From Forficula auricularia (taxonomy: Eukaryota > Arthropoda > Insecta > Dermaptera > Forficulidae): a stretch of 64,000 nucleotides of DNA. Below, piece after piece: positions 25,333 to 36,424 of the stretch. The notes below the pieces were generated by a model. That model was given only the letters and a program-made list of their open reading frames with translations, searched no databases and was not told where the DNA came from. The translations under genes were made by a program, and so were the position numbers. Within the stretch, counting starts at the first letter, position 1, and the number at the start of each line of letters is the position of its first letter. The stretch is taken from NCBI GenBank assembly GCA_024734495.1, contig JALMQS010000892.1, positions 62,001 through 126,000 on the forward strand, read 5' to 3'.

Positions 25333-28157
25333 TGTGACGATACAGCGTCTAATTTTATTTTTTTGGTTTTGTAATCTCAATATCTGAATTAATCATAACA
25401 ATGTATAATTAAAATTGTAAGTTACTTTTAAGATGAATGGAATTCATAATTGGCAAATTTATAGCCGTGTATAGTAAGCAAAGGACCTCTAGTGGTGATG
25501 AACTGATTAATATGAATTAATCATTGATTTGTGTCGCCCTCCATGGGTAAGCAGGTAATTAAGGCCACGTGGCAAGGCCGACGCCTTGACCCGGAGCAGA
25601 AAGACCGACCTCTTGTATATTGACCTTCAAAGTGATAACACCTAAGTCGTATTAGCCCCAGTGAATTACATCTGTTAGCAAAAATCTTTGTGAATCCAAC
25701 TAATCTCATTACATTTTGGATTTATGAATGTGACCGTGAACCTGTTACGTGTGATTCTACAGAGGGAAAAGGATATTTGCCAGAAAATATCGGCAGATCG
25801 CGGACATCGGCTCACACCTGCGTTGTCGGCGGGTGTCCTTGGACACGAGTTCAATTACCTGTGGAAGCCAACAGCTAAGTAAAACATTGAAGTGCATTCA
25901 ATTGAATTATCAAACTCCCTACGTACTTTTTTTCAATATACAATTGAGCATAATTAGCCACCGGTTCGAATTAATAACTAACGCGGGCTAAAATCAACAC
26001 ATGGCGTCATAGTGAACTCTTTGATGTTTCATTCAATTTCGTAAAACTATTGAACTCAAACACTTAAAATATTTAAAATTAACAATTTAAGAATAAAAAT
26101 TTATAAAATTTGTATTGAATTATATTTAACTTTAAGCTTAAATAACTAATTAAAGAAAACACTTTCAATTATCCCGGTCGTCTCAATAAGGAATTAATCC
26201 AATTAAATTAAAATCAAATACTAAATCAAAGTAATTTGATTGCAATAAAACATTCGAGAAAAAAAACCCTTGAATTAAATGCAATAATTTTTAAATATTA
26301 AAATTAAATTATCTGGTAATTGAAAAATACTAAAAGAAAGATGGCGGACCCACGCTGTGTCATGTGATCAAAATATTAAAACCGCGGGAGGAAAGCAATT
26401 CTGGGAATTGTCACTGCACTATTAGAAAAAAAAGTAAACAAAACAAGTTTAACTTATAGTAAATGTATAGTTCCCAAATGGGTCGGTAGTATCCGAAGCA
26501 GTTGACAACTCCATTTCAATAAAACCTACCTAGTGGTCAAGAGAATAATGACACAAATCACAGACAAAATTCCGATCCATTCTTCACAATAAATCATTAA
26601 ATCAATTGAATATGCATTGAAGCGTATTCCAATACCAGTTATTCATAAAACGTTTAAATTAAATAATCGCGATTATTATTTAGCGGATGTGTTGTTGCAG
26701 CAAATTACCAAAATATAATAATAACCTTTATTGAGAAAACTTATTTTAAATTAAAATTAATAATATTATAAGAAATACATGATTATGACCAAAGATTGAA
26801 ATTGTTCAATTTAATTAATTAAATTAAGATTTGTGTGAAAATTTGAAAGAGTTAAACACCTGATCGAATTGTAATCAGGAAGTATATTTGACGTCAAATG
26901 AATCAGGGAAGCGAGTGACATCTGTCAAAACAAATAGTATTTGACAACTGTCAAAAACATGTAAATAAACAAACCATGTCATCAACATTAGTGAATGGTT
27001 AAATCAAATAAACCAAAACTAAATAATTACATATAGATTAAATTAACTGATAAAGACTGCTAATTGCATATAATTAGATAATAAAACTATTTATACCAAA
27101 TTTAAAAAATTAAATAAAACTAAATATTATAACTCACCTGTCAAAATTTGACTGAAGGAATTAGGGCTTTTGAATATTAATTTTTATTAATACTGACTTC
27201 CCAATTAATTATTTTCTCAAGTGAACAATCAATTCCGTACAGTTTTGATTAATTTAATAGTGATAATTAATTTGAATAAATTATTTTATATAAAATTTAA
27301 ATTTCCAGTCAATTGGGTTGTACCAATCGATAATTCATTGTTTACATTTAATTAATGTATTATTAGAACCAATTTTGAATAGATTGTTTACAATAACATT
27401 TTAACTTCAATTCTTGATTTTTCTCAAGTGAAGAATTAATTGTTCACAATTAAAATATCGTGATAGATTATTTCATTATTGTTATTGTTAATTATAATTA
27501 CTTACCTTAAATTACCGACAAACTTATAATTGATAACTTTTGTTTACAAGGTAAACTTAGTAAAGTCACAATTTCAATTATTATAAATAAACAATATTTT
27601 TAATATAAACAAATTCCAGTTATTTGAATTGAATTAATTTACCTGGTTCTATTATCAATCCGTCTATAGACAATAAGATTTTTTTCTTCTTTTCAGCTTC
27701 CAATTCCAGGTAACTGATCACTCCAGTCCGTTTTACCCTCAATTATAAGGAAAATTTTCTACCAGGTTAATTTTTAATTAAATTTTTTAAGTATCTGTTC
27801 CATAAGGTACTTCCCTGTGCAGCATCTTTAGCCTCATCAATATTTCACTTAAGTAACGGGGGGCTAATCATAATAACATCAGTTAGACCAACAAGGGCGC
27901 AACCCAGCGAAGCAGATAAGATACAATAACACCTTTAAATTCAGCATTGCGCCTTTTAATATAATTTATAGAGCGTCTAAGCATAGCAGATTATCTCCCT
28001 GAGTACACCCTGCTCGTAAACCATTTTATTGTTGCAACCTACTCAATATTGTCTCATCTTCAATATTGAGGAGAAGTGCAGGGGTAGCTTGGTCAGAGCG
28101 CAAACTGGGCGAAGTAAAATAAACAATAAATTATTTTACAAGTCCAGGTTTGTCACA
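25333..28157 (+). repeat. 5' LTR (2,825 bp)
   Basis: It runs from TGTGACGATACAGCG to AAGTCCAGGTTTGTCACA and matches 30,558-33,384 almost throughout. It is unusually long, longer than the interior. It is AT-rich except for a segment at about 25,530-25,880 and another near its end. Short ORFs on both strands (25,521-25,709 minus and 25,690-25,878 plus, each 62 aa) also occur in the other LTR simply because the LTR is duplicated. I do not call them genes. Confidence 0.9.
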
Positions 28158-28159
28158 TT

Positions 28160-28177
28160 TGGTGTAGGATAGCTGGG
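28160..28177 (+). other. Candidate primer binding site
   Basis: Two bases after the 5' LTR comes TGGTGTAGGATAGCTGGG. The position and the leading TGG match a tRNA 3'-CCA primer site. I cannot assign the tRNA without a search. Confidence 0.3.
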
Positions 28178-28235
28178 ATTAAGCCAGCAGGCAAGAAATT
28201 GCATAGTAGGCAAATTAGAACTAGCAAATAACGAA

Positions 28236-29102
28236 ATGGCAGGCAATAAAGGAGAGATGGAACAAATGACGCCAGAAGATATTCAACAATTATTACAAAT
28301 GATGCAACAACAAACTCAAACAATAAACGAAATGAACAATAAATTGGAAGGGATGTTTCAACAACACAACGATAAAATAAGCGAAATGAATTTTCAAGCC
28401 ATGAACGAAATGGAAACTACGGTCGAACGTTTGGTTCCGTTAGAATATGATGAAAGGAGAACGATAATGCCCACATATGCAAGGATATCAACAATAGAAC
28501 ATGAAATGGAAGAGGTAGAAAGTTTACCTACATTTGAATATGAAGTAGTAACAGCTAATATGGTGACAGAACCACTGTCAGAAGTTGACAAAACAATAAC
28601 GGTAACGCAAATATCTACTGCTACCTCTGTAATAGCAACATTGAGTCCAAATCCAATAACAACACATCATAGAATGGGAGGCATTAACCTCGAATCAGAC
28701 AAGAAAATGACGGAAACTATCAAAACTAATGAAACAATAATGAATAAAAAGAAAAGGAGAAAACCCAAACAAAATAAAAGGGGGGTTAAATTTAAAATGA
28801 AGATAAAAAATAGAAAATTTTTAAACGGGAAAAAGAACAAAATTATAAAGAAACGAACAGGACATACCACTCGGAAACGGACCCGATCCAATTCCAGTGA
28901 TTTGATAACGACCGAGACCCTCGAATCCCCAACAACCGGGGAACTAGCGGGAAATTTTTTTTTGCAATTTCGGGGTCCAGATAGGGTAGCCGAGGTGTTA
29001 CAAAACGCCTACAGACTAGAACATGAGAGTGGGAGACAAATAGGGACGTTCAATGTTAGGAGCTTAAAACCATATCATTCACCAATAACTGAATTAAATT
29101 AA
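28236..29102 (+). CDS. Gag-like N terminus fused to integrase C-terminal (GPY/F-type) tail
   Basis: An intact 288-aa ORF starting at ATG in a good context (gaaATGG). Residues about 1-65 are Gln/Met/Asn-rich and probably coiled coil (MTPEDIQQLLQMMQQQTQ). Residues about 65-165 are acidic or neutral. Residues about 170-217 form a strongly basic Lys/Arg stretch. From about residue 240 the protein changes to a typical retroelement Pol ending: RGPDRVAEVLQNAYRLE, then GTFNVRSLKPYH, the GPY/F module that closes many Ty3/gypsy integrases. Protease, RT, RNase H and the integrase core are missing. I infer an internal deletion that joined gag to the pol end in frame. The product may bind RNA or act in trans; function is unknown. 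Confidence 0.75.
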   Translation: MAGNKGEMEQMTPEDIQQLLQMMQQQTQTINEMNNKLEGMFQQHNDKISEMNFQAMNEMETTVERLVPLEYDERRTIMPTYARISTIEHEMEEVESLPTFEYEVVTANMVTEPLSEVDKTITVTQISTATSVIATLSPNPITTHHRMGGINLESDKKMTETIKTNETIMNKKKRRKPKQNKRGVKFKMKIKNRKFLNGKKNKIIKKRTGHTTRKRTRSNSSDLITTETLESPTTGELAGNFFLQFRGPDRVAEVLQNAYRLEHESGRQIGTFNVRSLKPYHSPITELN

Positions 29103-30545
29103 TAGTTGAATGTGGTCTTTAGATTAAAGGGGAGGCTCAGCCCCAACTTCACATTCCTTTGAGTATCATAATGAATAACACCTTATTAGAACGAGACGTG
29201 ACAGACGATCGTCCCTATTGAATGACTAAATTTGACCTAAAAACGACAAACGGACATGTTCTGTGAAAGTGTAACAAAGGTGAAGAAATTTGTAAATACG
29301 TTCGTACTAACACTAGATTAAGTACTTACCCTTAATTTAGCCTAAGTTCGTTCGTACTAAACCTTAGACCTAAGTTACTAACTACTAAAACTTGTAAATG
29401 CGTTATTATTACTAACCTTAGTTATAAGATAACATAGAATAAGCGCGTTCATACTAATCTAGGTACTAAGCAACTAATAACTCCATCTATTAGAAAAGGA
29501 AGCCCTTAATGTTACACCGGACCAGAACGACAGACGAAATGACCTTCGGACAAAAGTTCGAATTATTTGGGGGAAACAAAAAGTAGAATCATTAGCAAAC
29601 ATTGAATTAATTGGGATTGGGGGGGGAAAAAGGTTTTGCCATGAAACAATTAATAATAATTGGGGGGGGGTTTTATTAAAAACCCAAAAACACAGGTCTT
29701 AAAAATTAACAACTTGAAAAGCTCAGTAGGATCCAAACACCTAATGATAAATTGTGTCACAGATCGCCAAGTCGTAACAGTACCACCTAGGATATAGACC
29801 ATCATCTACAAATACCAAATAGATTATCCATGGTTTGGTGTCGCTAGTGAGAATCTCCGAATTGTCTTTAGTGTGAATTGTGGAGGCTGAAGATATGAAA
29901 TGATCTGTTTAGTGCGCGGTACCCTGGTCCAGCATTGATAGGGAATAGTGAAGCAGTAGGTGACATTCAGTGCCACTAGCTAGTAGCAGAGAAATGAAAA
30001 CGAATTGAAAAGAGAAAAGGAATTAAATGTTGTGGTTTCTAAGGAAATACTGGGTTACGACCCTAAACTGAATGATCAATCCAAAAAAGTAGCAGTAACG
30101 ATTCTGTGTTAGTGTGGGATTGGCCGAGATGACCAGCCTGAATGGTTATTTTGTGTAATAGGCTAACGCCGTTTGAACTGGGATAGTGCTGGTAGGTTTC
30201 ACGTAAGGAATGGTAGTGTGTTGGTTAGATACAGAATTAAAACAACCTGACGGATCATGATTGGGAGTGACAGTGAGCGATCGGACCTGGAAATGGAAGA
30301 TTGGGGATAAATTTATTAATGAATAATTGGGTTAGGAACAAAATAGAAAGGGGTTGGGGGTAATATCATTGCGGGTATAAAGGGAAAATCACCCTGGATA
30401 TAAAATTTTGTTTATTTATATAATTAAGGCGGAAAAGCCAATTTAGCTTTAAGTAAACTGGTAACACCAAAAAGTGAACCAATAAAATCAGAGTCCAAAT
30501 AACTTCAGTCAAGTTCAGAAATCCAATAGAAGTTTATTTGATTTC
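29103..30545 (+). other. Non-coding interior of the long-LTR element
   Basis: No ORF worth calling lies between the fusion gene and the purine tract. It contains long G runs (about 29,618-29,630 and 29,661-29,670) and repeated CGTTCGTACTAA-like segments (about 29,301-29,460). Such leftover internal sequence is usual in deleted LTR elements and may hold packaging signals. Confidence 0.6.
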
Positions 30546-30557
30546 TGAAGGGGGGAA
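30546..30557 (+). other. Polypurine tract
   Basis: GAAGGGGGGAA lies immediately before the 3' LTR (TGTGACG). This is the expected position and composition for the plus-strand primer of reverse transcription. Confidence 0.8.
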
Positions 30558-33384
30558 TGTGACGATACAGCGTCTAATTTTATTTTTTTGGTTTTGTAAT
30601 CTCAATATCTGAATTAATCATAACAATGTATAATTAAAATTGTAAGTTACTTTTAAGATGAATGGAATTCATAATTGGCAAATTTATAGCCGTGTATAGT
30701 AAGCAAAGGACCTCTAGTGGTGATGAACTGATTAATATGAATTAATCATTGATTTGTGTCGCCCTCCATGGGTAAGCAGGTAATTAAGGCCACGTGGCAA
30801 GGCCGACGCCTTGACCCGGAGCAGAAAGACCGACCTCTTGTATATTGACCTTCAAAGTGATAACACCTAAGTCGTATTAGCCCCAGTGAATTACATCTGT
30901 TAGCAAAAATCTTTGTGAATCCAACTAATCTCATTACAATTTGGATTTGTGAATGTGTCCGTGAACCTGTTACGTGTGATTCTACAGAGGGAAAAGGATA
31001 TTTGCCAGAAAATATCGGCAGATCGCGGACATCGGCTCACACCTGCGTTGTCGGCGGGTGTCCTTGGACACGAGTTCAATTACCTGTGGAAGCCAACAGC
31101 TAAGTAAAACATTGAAGTGCATTCAATTGAATTATCAAACTCCCTACGTACTTTTTTTCAATATACAATTGAGCATAATTAGCCACCGGTTCGAATTAAT
31201 AACTAACGCGGGCTAAAGCAACACATGGCGTCATAGTGAACTCTTTGATGTTTCATTCAATTTCGTAAAACTATTGAACTCAAACACTTAAAATATTTAA
31301 AATTAACAATTTAAGAATAAAAATTTATAAAATTTGTATTGAATTATATTTAACTTTAAGCTTAAATAACTAATTAAAGAAAACACTTTCAATTATCCCG
31401 GTCGTCTCAATAAGGAATTAATCCAATTAAATTAAAATCAAATACTAAATCAAAGTAATTTGATTGCAATAAAACATTCGAGAAAAAAAACCTTGAATTA
31501 AATGCAATAATTTTTTTAAATATTAAAATTAAATTAGCTGGTAATTGAAAAATACGAAAAGAAAGATGGCGGACCCACGCTGTGTCATGTGATCAAAACA
31601 TTGAAACCGCGGGAGGAAAGCAATTCTGGGAATTGTCACTGCACTATTAGAAAAAAAAGTAAACAAAACAAGTTTAACTTATAGTAAATGTATAGTTCCC
31701 AAATGGGTCGGTAGTATCCGAAGCAGTTGACAACTCCATTTCCATAAAACCTACCTAGTGGTCAAGAGAATAATGACACAAATCACAGACAGAATTCCGA
31801 TCCACTCTTCACAATAAATCATTAAATCAATTGAATATGCATTGAAGCGTATTCCAATACCAGTTATTCATAAAACGTTTAAATTAAATAATCGCGATTA
31901 TTATTTAGCGGATGTGTTGTTGCAGCAAATTACCAAAATATAATAATAACCTTTATTGAGAAAACTTATTTTAAATTAAAATTAATAATATTATAAGAAA
32001 TACATGATTATGACCAAAGATTGAAATTGTTCAATTTAATTAATTAAATTAAGATTTGTGTGAAAATTTGAAAGAGTTAAACACCTGATCGAATTGTAAT
32101 CAGGAAGTATATTTGACGTCAAATGAATCAGGGAAGCGAGTGACATCTGTCAAAACAAATAGTATTTGACAACTGTCAAAATATGTAAATAAACAAACCA
32201 TGTCATCAACATTAGTGAATGGTTAAATCAAATAAACCAAAACTAAATAATTACATATAGATTAAATTAACTGATAAAGACTGCTAATTGCATATAATTA
32301 GATAATAAAACTATTTATACCAAATTTAAAAAATTAAATAAAACTAAATATTATAACTCACCTGTCAAAATTTGACTGAAGGAATTAGGGCTTTTGAATA
32401 TTAATTTTTATTAATACTGACTTCCCAATTAATTATTTTCTCAAGTGAACAATCAATTCCGTACAGTTTTGATTAATTTAATAGTGATAATTAATTTGAA
32501 TAAATTATTTTATATAAAATTTAAATTTCCAGTCAATTGGGTTGTACCAATCGATAATTCATTGTTTACATTTAATTAATGTATTATTAGAACCAATTTT
32601 GAATAGATTGTTTACAATAACATTTTAACTTCAATTCTTGATTTTTCTCAAGTGAAGAATTAATTGTTCACAATTAAAATATCGTGATAGATTATTTCAT
32701 TATTGTTATTGTTAATTATAATTACTTACCTTAAATTACCGACAAACTTATAATTGATAACTTTTGTTTACAAGGTAAACTTAGTAAAGTCACAATTTCA
32801 ATTATTATAAATAAACAATATTTTTAATATAAACAAATTCCAGTTATTTGAATTGAATTAATTTACCTGGTTCTATTATCAATCCGTCTATAGACAATAA
32901 GATTTTTTCTTCTTTTCAGCTTCCAATTCCAGGTAACTGATCACTCCAGTCCGTTTTACCCTCAATTATAAGGAAAATTTTCTACCAGGTTAATTTTTAA
33001 CTTAAATTTTTTTAAGTATCTGTTCCATAAGGTACTTCCCTGTGCAGCATCTTTAGCCTCATCAATATTTCACTTAAGTAACGGGGGCTAATCATAATAA
33101 CATCAGTTAGACCAACAAGGGCGCAACCCAGCGAAGCAGATAAGATACAATAACACCTTTAAATTCAGCATTGCGCCTTTTAATATAATTTATAGAGCGT
33201 CTAAGCATAGCAGATTATCTCCCTGAGTACACCCTGCTCGTAAACCATTTTATTGTTACAACCTACTCAATATTGTCTCATCTTCAATATTGAGGAGAAG
33301 TGCAGGGGTAGCTTGGTCAGAGCGCAAACTGGGCGAAGTAAAATAAACAATAAATTATTTTACAAGTCCAGGTTTGTCTACACA
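30558..33384 (+). repeat. 3' LTR (about 2,827 bp)
   Basis: It matches the 5' LTR over its full length with scattered substitutions and small indels, for example AATTTGGATTTGTGAATGTG versus the 5' copy's TTTTGGATTTATGAATGTG. It ends GTCTACACA where the 5' LTR ends GTCACA, so the exact last bases are uncertain by two or three. Confidence 0.88.
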
Positions 33385-33455
33385 ATATATATTTTTTTAA
33401 ATTAGCATTATCTTCTATTTCAGATGGTGAATTGATTTTTCAAATCTGTCATCTA

Positions 33456-34962
33456 ATATTTATTTATTTATTTATTTATTTATTATTTTCAACGGCTAAA
33501 TGCCTTATACATTAATATAATACAATAATTATTGAATATAACAAAATTAACAACAATAGACAAAGTAATATTTTTAAATTAATATAATAATGATAGCGTA
33601 TGTGTAAATAACAATAGAGAAATAAAAATAATATAAGATAATAGTAATGTGATGAAATGTAATAGAATAGTTACTTGTATAGTCAATGTAGTCATAGTAT
33701 GTACTAGGGTCAACATTTTGAACAAGACTGCGACTCTATTAATGCTTATCAATGAGAAATCCAAGGGGTTTTCTAGTTGTTTAGATAAATTGTTATAACA
33801 TCTACTTAATCTGAATATTGGATTAGCTTCAGAGTGCCGGGTGGATGGTACTTCTGGATAAAAAGGTAGTCTATTTCTAAGAACATAATTTGAGTTATGA
33901 ATTGGAAACAGGTTTTGAAGATCAGGACAATTCACCTTGTTGGACTTAATCTTGTACACAAATATAACATCGGAGGCAATCATGGAAGATGTAACAGAAG
34001 CAAGAGAGAAAGTTTCAGCAGTTGAAGTGTAATCATGGTCATATTTCGACAAAGGTTTCCCCGAAAGGCATGCTAGATGTCTTAACACTTTGTGCTGAAT
34101 TCTCTCCAGTCTGTCCATGTTATTCTTTCCGATTGGCCTCCAGACTATTGATGCATACATTAGCAAAGATTTGATTAGAGTCAAATATAAATATTTAATT
34201 GAATTAGGATTTTTAAATGATTTCGTGTTTCGAAATACAAATCCCCAGCTCCGATTAGCTTTACCTACAATGTAGGCCAGGTGATCGCTGAATGTGAGTT
34301 TCGAGTCAAAAATTACTCCCAAGTCTTTAATAGTGTCGACTCTACCGCAGTTTATGTTAGTCGAGAGTAAATAATCAAAAGTAATGTGATTAATACCTCT
34401 TGAAAAGGTAATAGTGAGACATTTATCGAAGTTGAGGAACAGCAGGTTCATGTTACACCAATTCATAATTTTATTCAAATCGGATTGCATTTTTAGGCAA
34501 TCTTCTTTCTTTGAAATTTCCAAAAACAGTTTAATGTCATCTGCAAATAGTAGAATGTCACAAAATTCAATTATATGTGGTAAGTCGTTAATAAACAATA
34601 AAAATAGTAAAGGACCAAGGTGACTTCCTTTGTGGAACTCCTGATGGAGCTATAAAATTACGGGATTTGGTTCCTTTTATTTGTACATAAGAATTTCTAT
34701 TAGATAAATAGTTTTCAAGCCATTTAATCATATTGGATGAAAATTTATAATGTTTAAGTTTTAATAGTAGAATTTTGTGATTAATTAAATCGAAAGCCTT
34801 CTTGAAATCTAAGTATGTTGCATCTAGTTGATTATTTCTATCAAAGCTAGAAAAAATTGAGTTTGTGAATAAAGTTAAGTTGGTGATTGTCGAATGACCA
34901 GGAACAAAACCATGTTGTTTTTCTGAAATAAAATTTAAGCAAAATCTCAACATTCTGTTATA
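33456..34962 (-). mobile_element. 5'-truncated non-LTR retrotransposon (Jockey/CR1-like) with (AATA)n tail
   Basis: Read on the minus strand, the element encodes a reverse transcriptase and ends in a tail of about 30 bp of AATA repeats (plus-strand TATT repeats at 33,456-33,486). Its 5' end is truncated at about 34,962, where it meets the end of a mariner-like element. It sits in a decayed array-type module whose AG-GATGG segment is visible at 33,416-33,430. The target-duplication sequence is not clear to me. Confidence 0.85.
33579..34953 (-). pseudogene. Reverse transcriptase of Jockey/CR1-like LINE, one frameshift
   Basis: Two overlapping minus-strand frames make up one RT domain plus C-terminal region. 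The upstream frame (34,588-34,953) has the motif-A region (DATYLDFKKAFDLINH) and the start of the GVPQ motif. The downstream frame (33,579-34,598) has FINDLP, the catalytic LLFADDIKLF, and the thumb and tail (LGVIFDSKLTFSDHL). The frames separate at GVPQ, around 34,635, where one extra A in the AAAGG run shifts the frame. The N-terminal endonuclease is missing through 5' truncation. The element is dead, though little decayed. Confidence 0.85.
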
Positions 34963-35426
34963 CAGGGTGCTTCAAAAAAATGTATACACACTTTGAACTT
35001 CCATAGAAAATTTATTTACCGTTCTACAAAGTTAAATTTCAGGAAAATAGAAAGCTGAAAGTCCAATGTAAATGAAACATAAATAACAAATGTTAATACT
35101 GTTCAAATTGGTGACCTGCAGCATCAATACAATTCTGAGTACGAGTCACCACTGATTCTGTACATCGTATCAAAACGTCCAATGAGATTTCTCTACACAC
35201 TGCTTGAATCTCATTCCAAAGAATGTCTAGGTTACGTGGTTTACGTTTGTACACCTCATCTTTTAATGTGCCCCACAAGAAGAAATCCAGTGGTGTAAGG
35301 TCTGGAGAGCGTGCTGGAAACTCGATTGGCCCCCTGCGTCCTATCCACTGGCCCGACAAATGATTGACGAATAAAGAAGTCACTAGGGTCCCAAGAGAAA
35401 ATGCGATGCACGAATGTGCTGTGCCT
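34963..35426 (-). mobile_element. Truncated mariner/Tc-like DNA transposon
   Basis: One end is intact. After a TA dinucleotide the sequence begins CAGGGTGCTTCAAAAAAATG, a typical inverted-repeat start for this superfamily. The transposase tail follows on the minus strand. The other end is lost at about 35,427, where repeat A resumes. Only the 3' part of the element is present. Confidence 0.75.
35093..35426 (-). pseudogene. Mariner/Tc-like transposase, C-terminal part
   Basis: The minus-strand frame contains WIGRRGPIEFPARSPDLTPL followed by DFFLWG. This is the conserved C-terminal signature in which the second catalytic aspartate region (SPDLTPLDFFLWG) precedes the last catalytic position. 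It ends naturally at ...DAAGHQFEQY and a stop. The N-terminal DNA-binding domain and first catalytic Asp are absent. Residues upstream of WIGRRG look frameshifted. Non-functional. Confidence 0.8.
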
Positions 35427-35885
35427 GTCATTAACAACGAATACGGATGCCAGCCCAAAGAGCAGACTGAAGAAAAAAGATTAAAGGGAGGCAGATGATA
35501 ATAGCATAGCAGATCCGCAGAAAGAAGACATGGAATTAACTTGCTCTTTCTCTCTATTCCTAAATCTATGCTCGCTCTGTCTTGGAACTTGTGATATGAA
35601 AGTGTTATGGAATTAGGTAAACATCACATGTTTTTGTTACAAGTTCTATGGTTGTCTAGAACCAAAGGCAAAATTAAGAAGATTTTTTTAGGACATCGTT
35701 GAATAAACAAATATTCTCGATAGAATGTTGGAAATCCTATATTCATTTCTCAAGTTTCTTATATAGGTGATTAGCAGGACAGCTTTACTTTAAGTTTTTT
35801 TATAAAACCTCAATGACAATTTAATACTACAAGAATACATAATCTATTTCCTATTTCCAGTTTTCTAAAATATATTATATTATAT
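35427..35885 (+). repeat. Repeat A, copy 2 (5' part replaced by mariner-like element)
   Basis: The copy joins the family at AACGAATACGGATGCCAG and continues through the hairpin (35,581-35,650) to CCTATTTCCAGTTTTCTAAA and a TA-rich tract near 35,885. It matches the copies at 23,410, 38,410 and 39,430 with moderate divergence. Confidence 0.7.
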
Positions 35886-36424
35886 ATATATAAATTATTA
35901 TTAGTTGATTGATAGAGATTTTCTTTAGAGACGGACTGGTATAAATATGCAATTGGATGTTGATGAAAGCAGTCCACGGTGGTTGTAAAAAAATAAGACT
36001 ATAGAGGTTTTATTATTTTACATTTATTTGTTAAAACCGACGTTTCGAGATTTATTCTCTCCTTCTTCAGGGTAACAAAAAGTCAATGAATTATTAGTTG
36101 AATAAAAGATTTCACTGTCGATGGTAACAGAATTGTTTTTATTTTAGGTTAAAAATAAAATGAGAGAGTCTTCTGTTTTTTAAATAAAATAATTTTTAAT
36201 TATTTCTAGAGAGTATAGTTTCGAAGGCATTGCCTTCATCATCAGTCTATCACAAATATTTCAAATTAGTTACAAATTAAGATTTATACATTGAAAATTT
36301 TGAAAAATATATAATGTCTTTTTCTTCATGTTTCCTCTGGGAGATTAGAATATAACTGGAGCAATATCTGGGTTACTTTTTGTTTAGGCATTTTCTAGAA
36401 GAGTTTTACCTGAATGAATGGAAT
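35886..36424. other. Penelope-like terminal sequences, no ORF
   Basis: About 36,038-36,075 (CGACGTTTCGAGA...CTTCTTCAGGG) is the widespread CTGAAGAAG...GAAACGTCG motif on the minus strand. It resembles a decayed hammerhead core of the kind found in Penelope-like element termini. A better core follows at 36,204-36,252. The rest, up to the LINE fragment at 36,425, is AT-rich with no recognised feature. Confidence 0.45.
36204..36252 (-). ncRNA. Hammerhead-like ribozyme core, cut-site base altered
   Basis: On the minus strand: CTGATGA (36,239-36,245), then a perfect six-base-pair stem II (GAAGGC with GCCTTC, loop AAT), then GAAAC (36,218-36,222), TATA, and CTC where GTC is expected. Stem I pairs TAGA before the core with TCTA after it. 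The layout GAAAC-N4-GTC matches known minimal hammerheads with a very short stem III. The G-to-C change at the cut site probably abolishes cleavage, so this copy is likely inactive. Confidence 0.45.

Larger units (their letters stand above)
25333..33384 (+). mobile_element. Non-autonomous Ty3/gypsy-type LTR retrotransposon with very long LTRs
   Basis: Two direct repeats of about 2.8 kb bound a 2.4-kb interior. The element starts TGTGAC and the 5' LTR ends GTCACA, the expected inverted TG...CA ends. A purine tract precedes the 3' LTR. The flanking ATAT on both sides (25,329-25,332 and 33,385-33,388) fits a 4-bp target duplication, but the site is itself AT-rich, so this is weak evidence. The LTRs differ only at scattered sites by eye, so insertion looks recent. 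The only ORF is a Gag-like/integrase-tail fusion; protease, reverse transcriptase and RNase H are absent. It must be mobilised by a relative. It landed in a decayed module, between CTTTTAAATGTATTATAT and its continuation at 33,389. Confidence 0.9.

Noticed and set aside
25521..25878. 62-aa ORFs on both strands in the long LTR, identical or nearly so at 30,746-31,103
   Set aside because: Their conservation is explained by the LTR duplication. They overlap antisense, lack family features, and are not evidence of coding.
28394..28891. Minus-strand ORFs opposite the Gag-like fusion gene
   Set aside because: They are antisense shadows. The 74-aa hydrophobic frame is the complement of the Lys/Arg-rich stretch.
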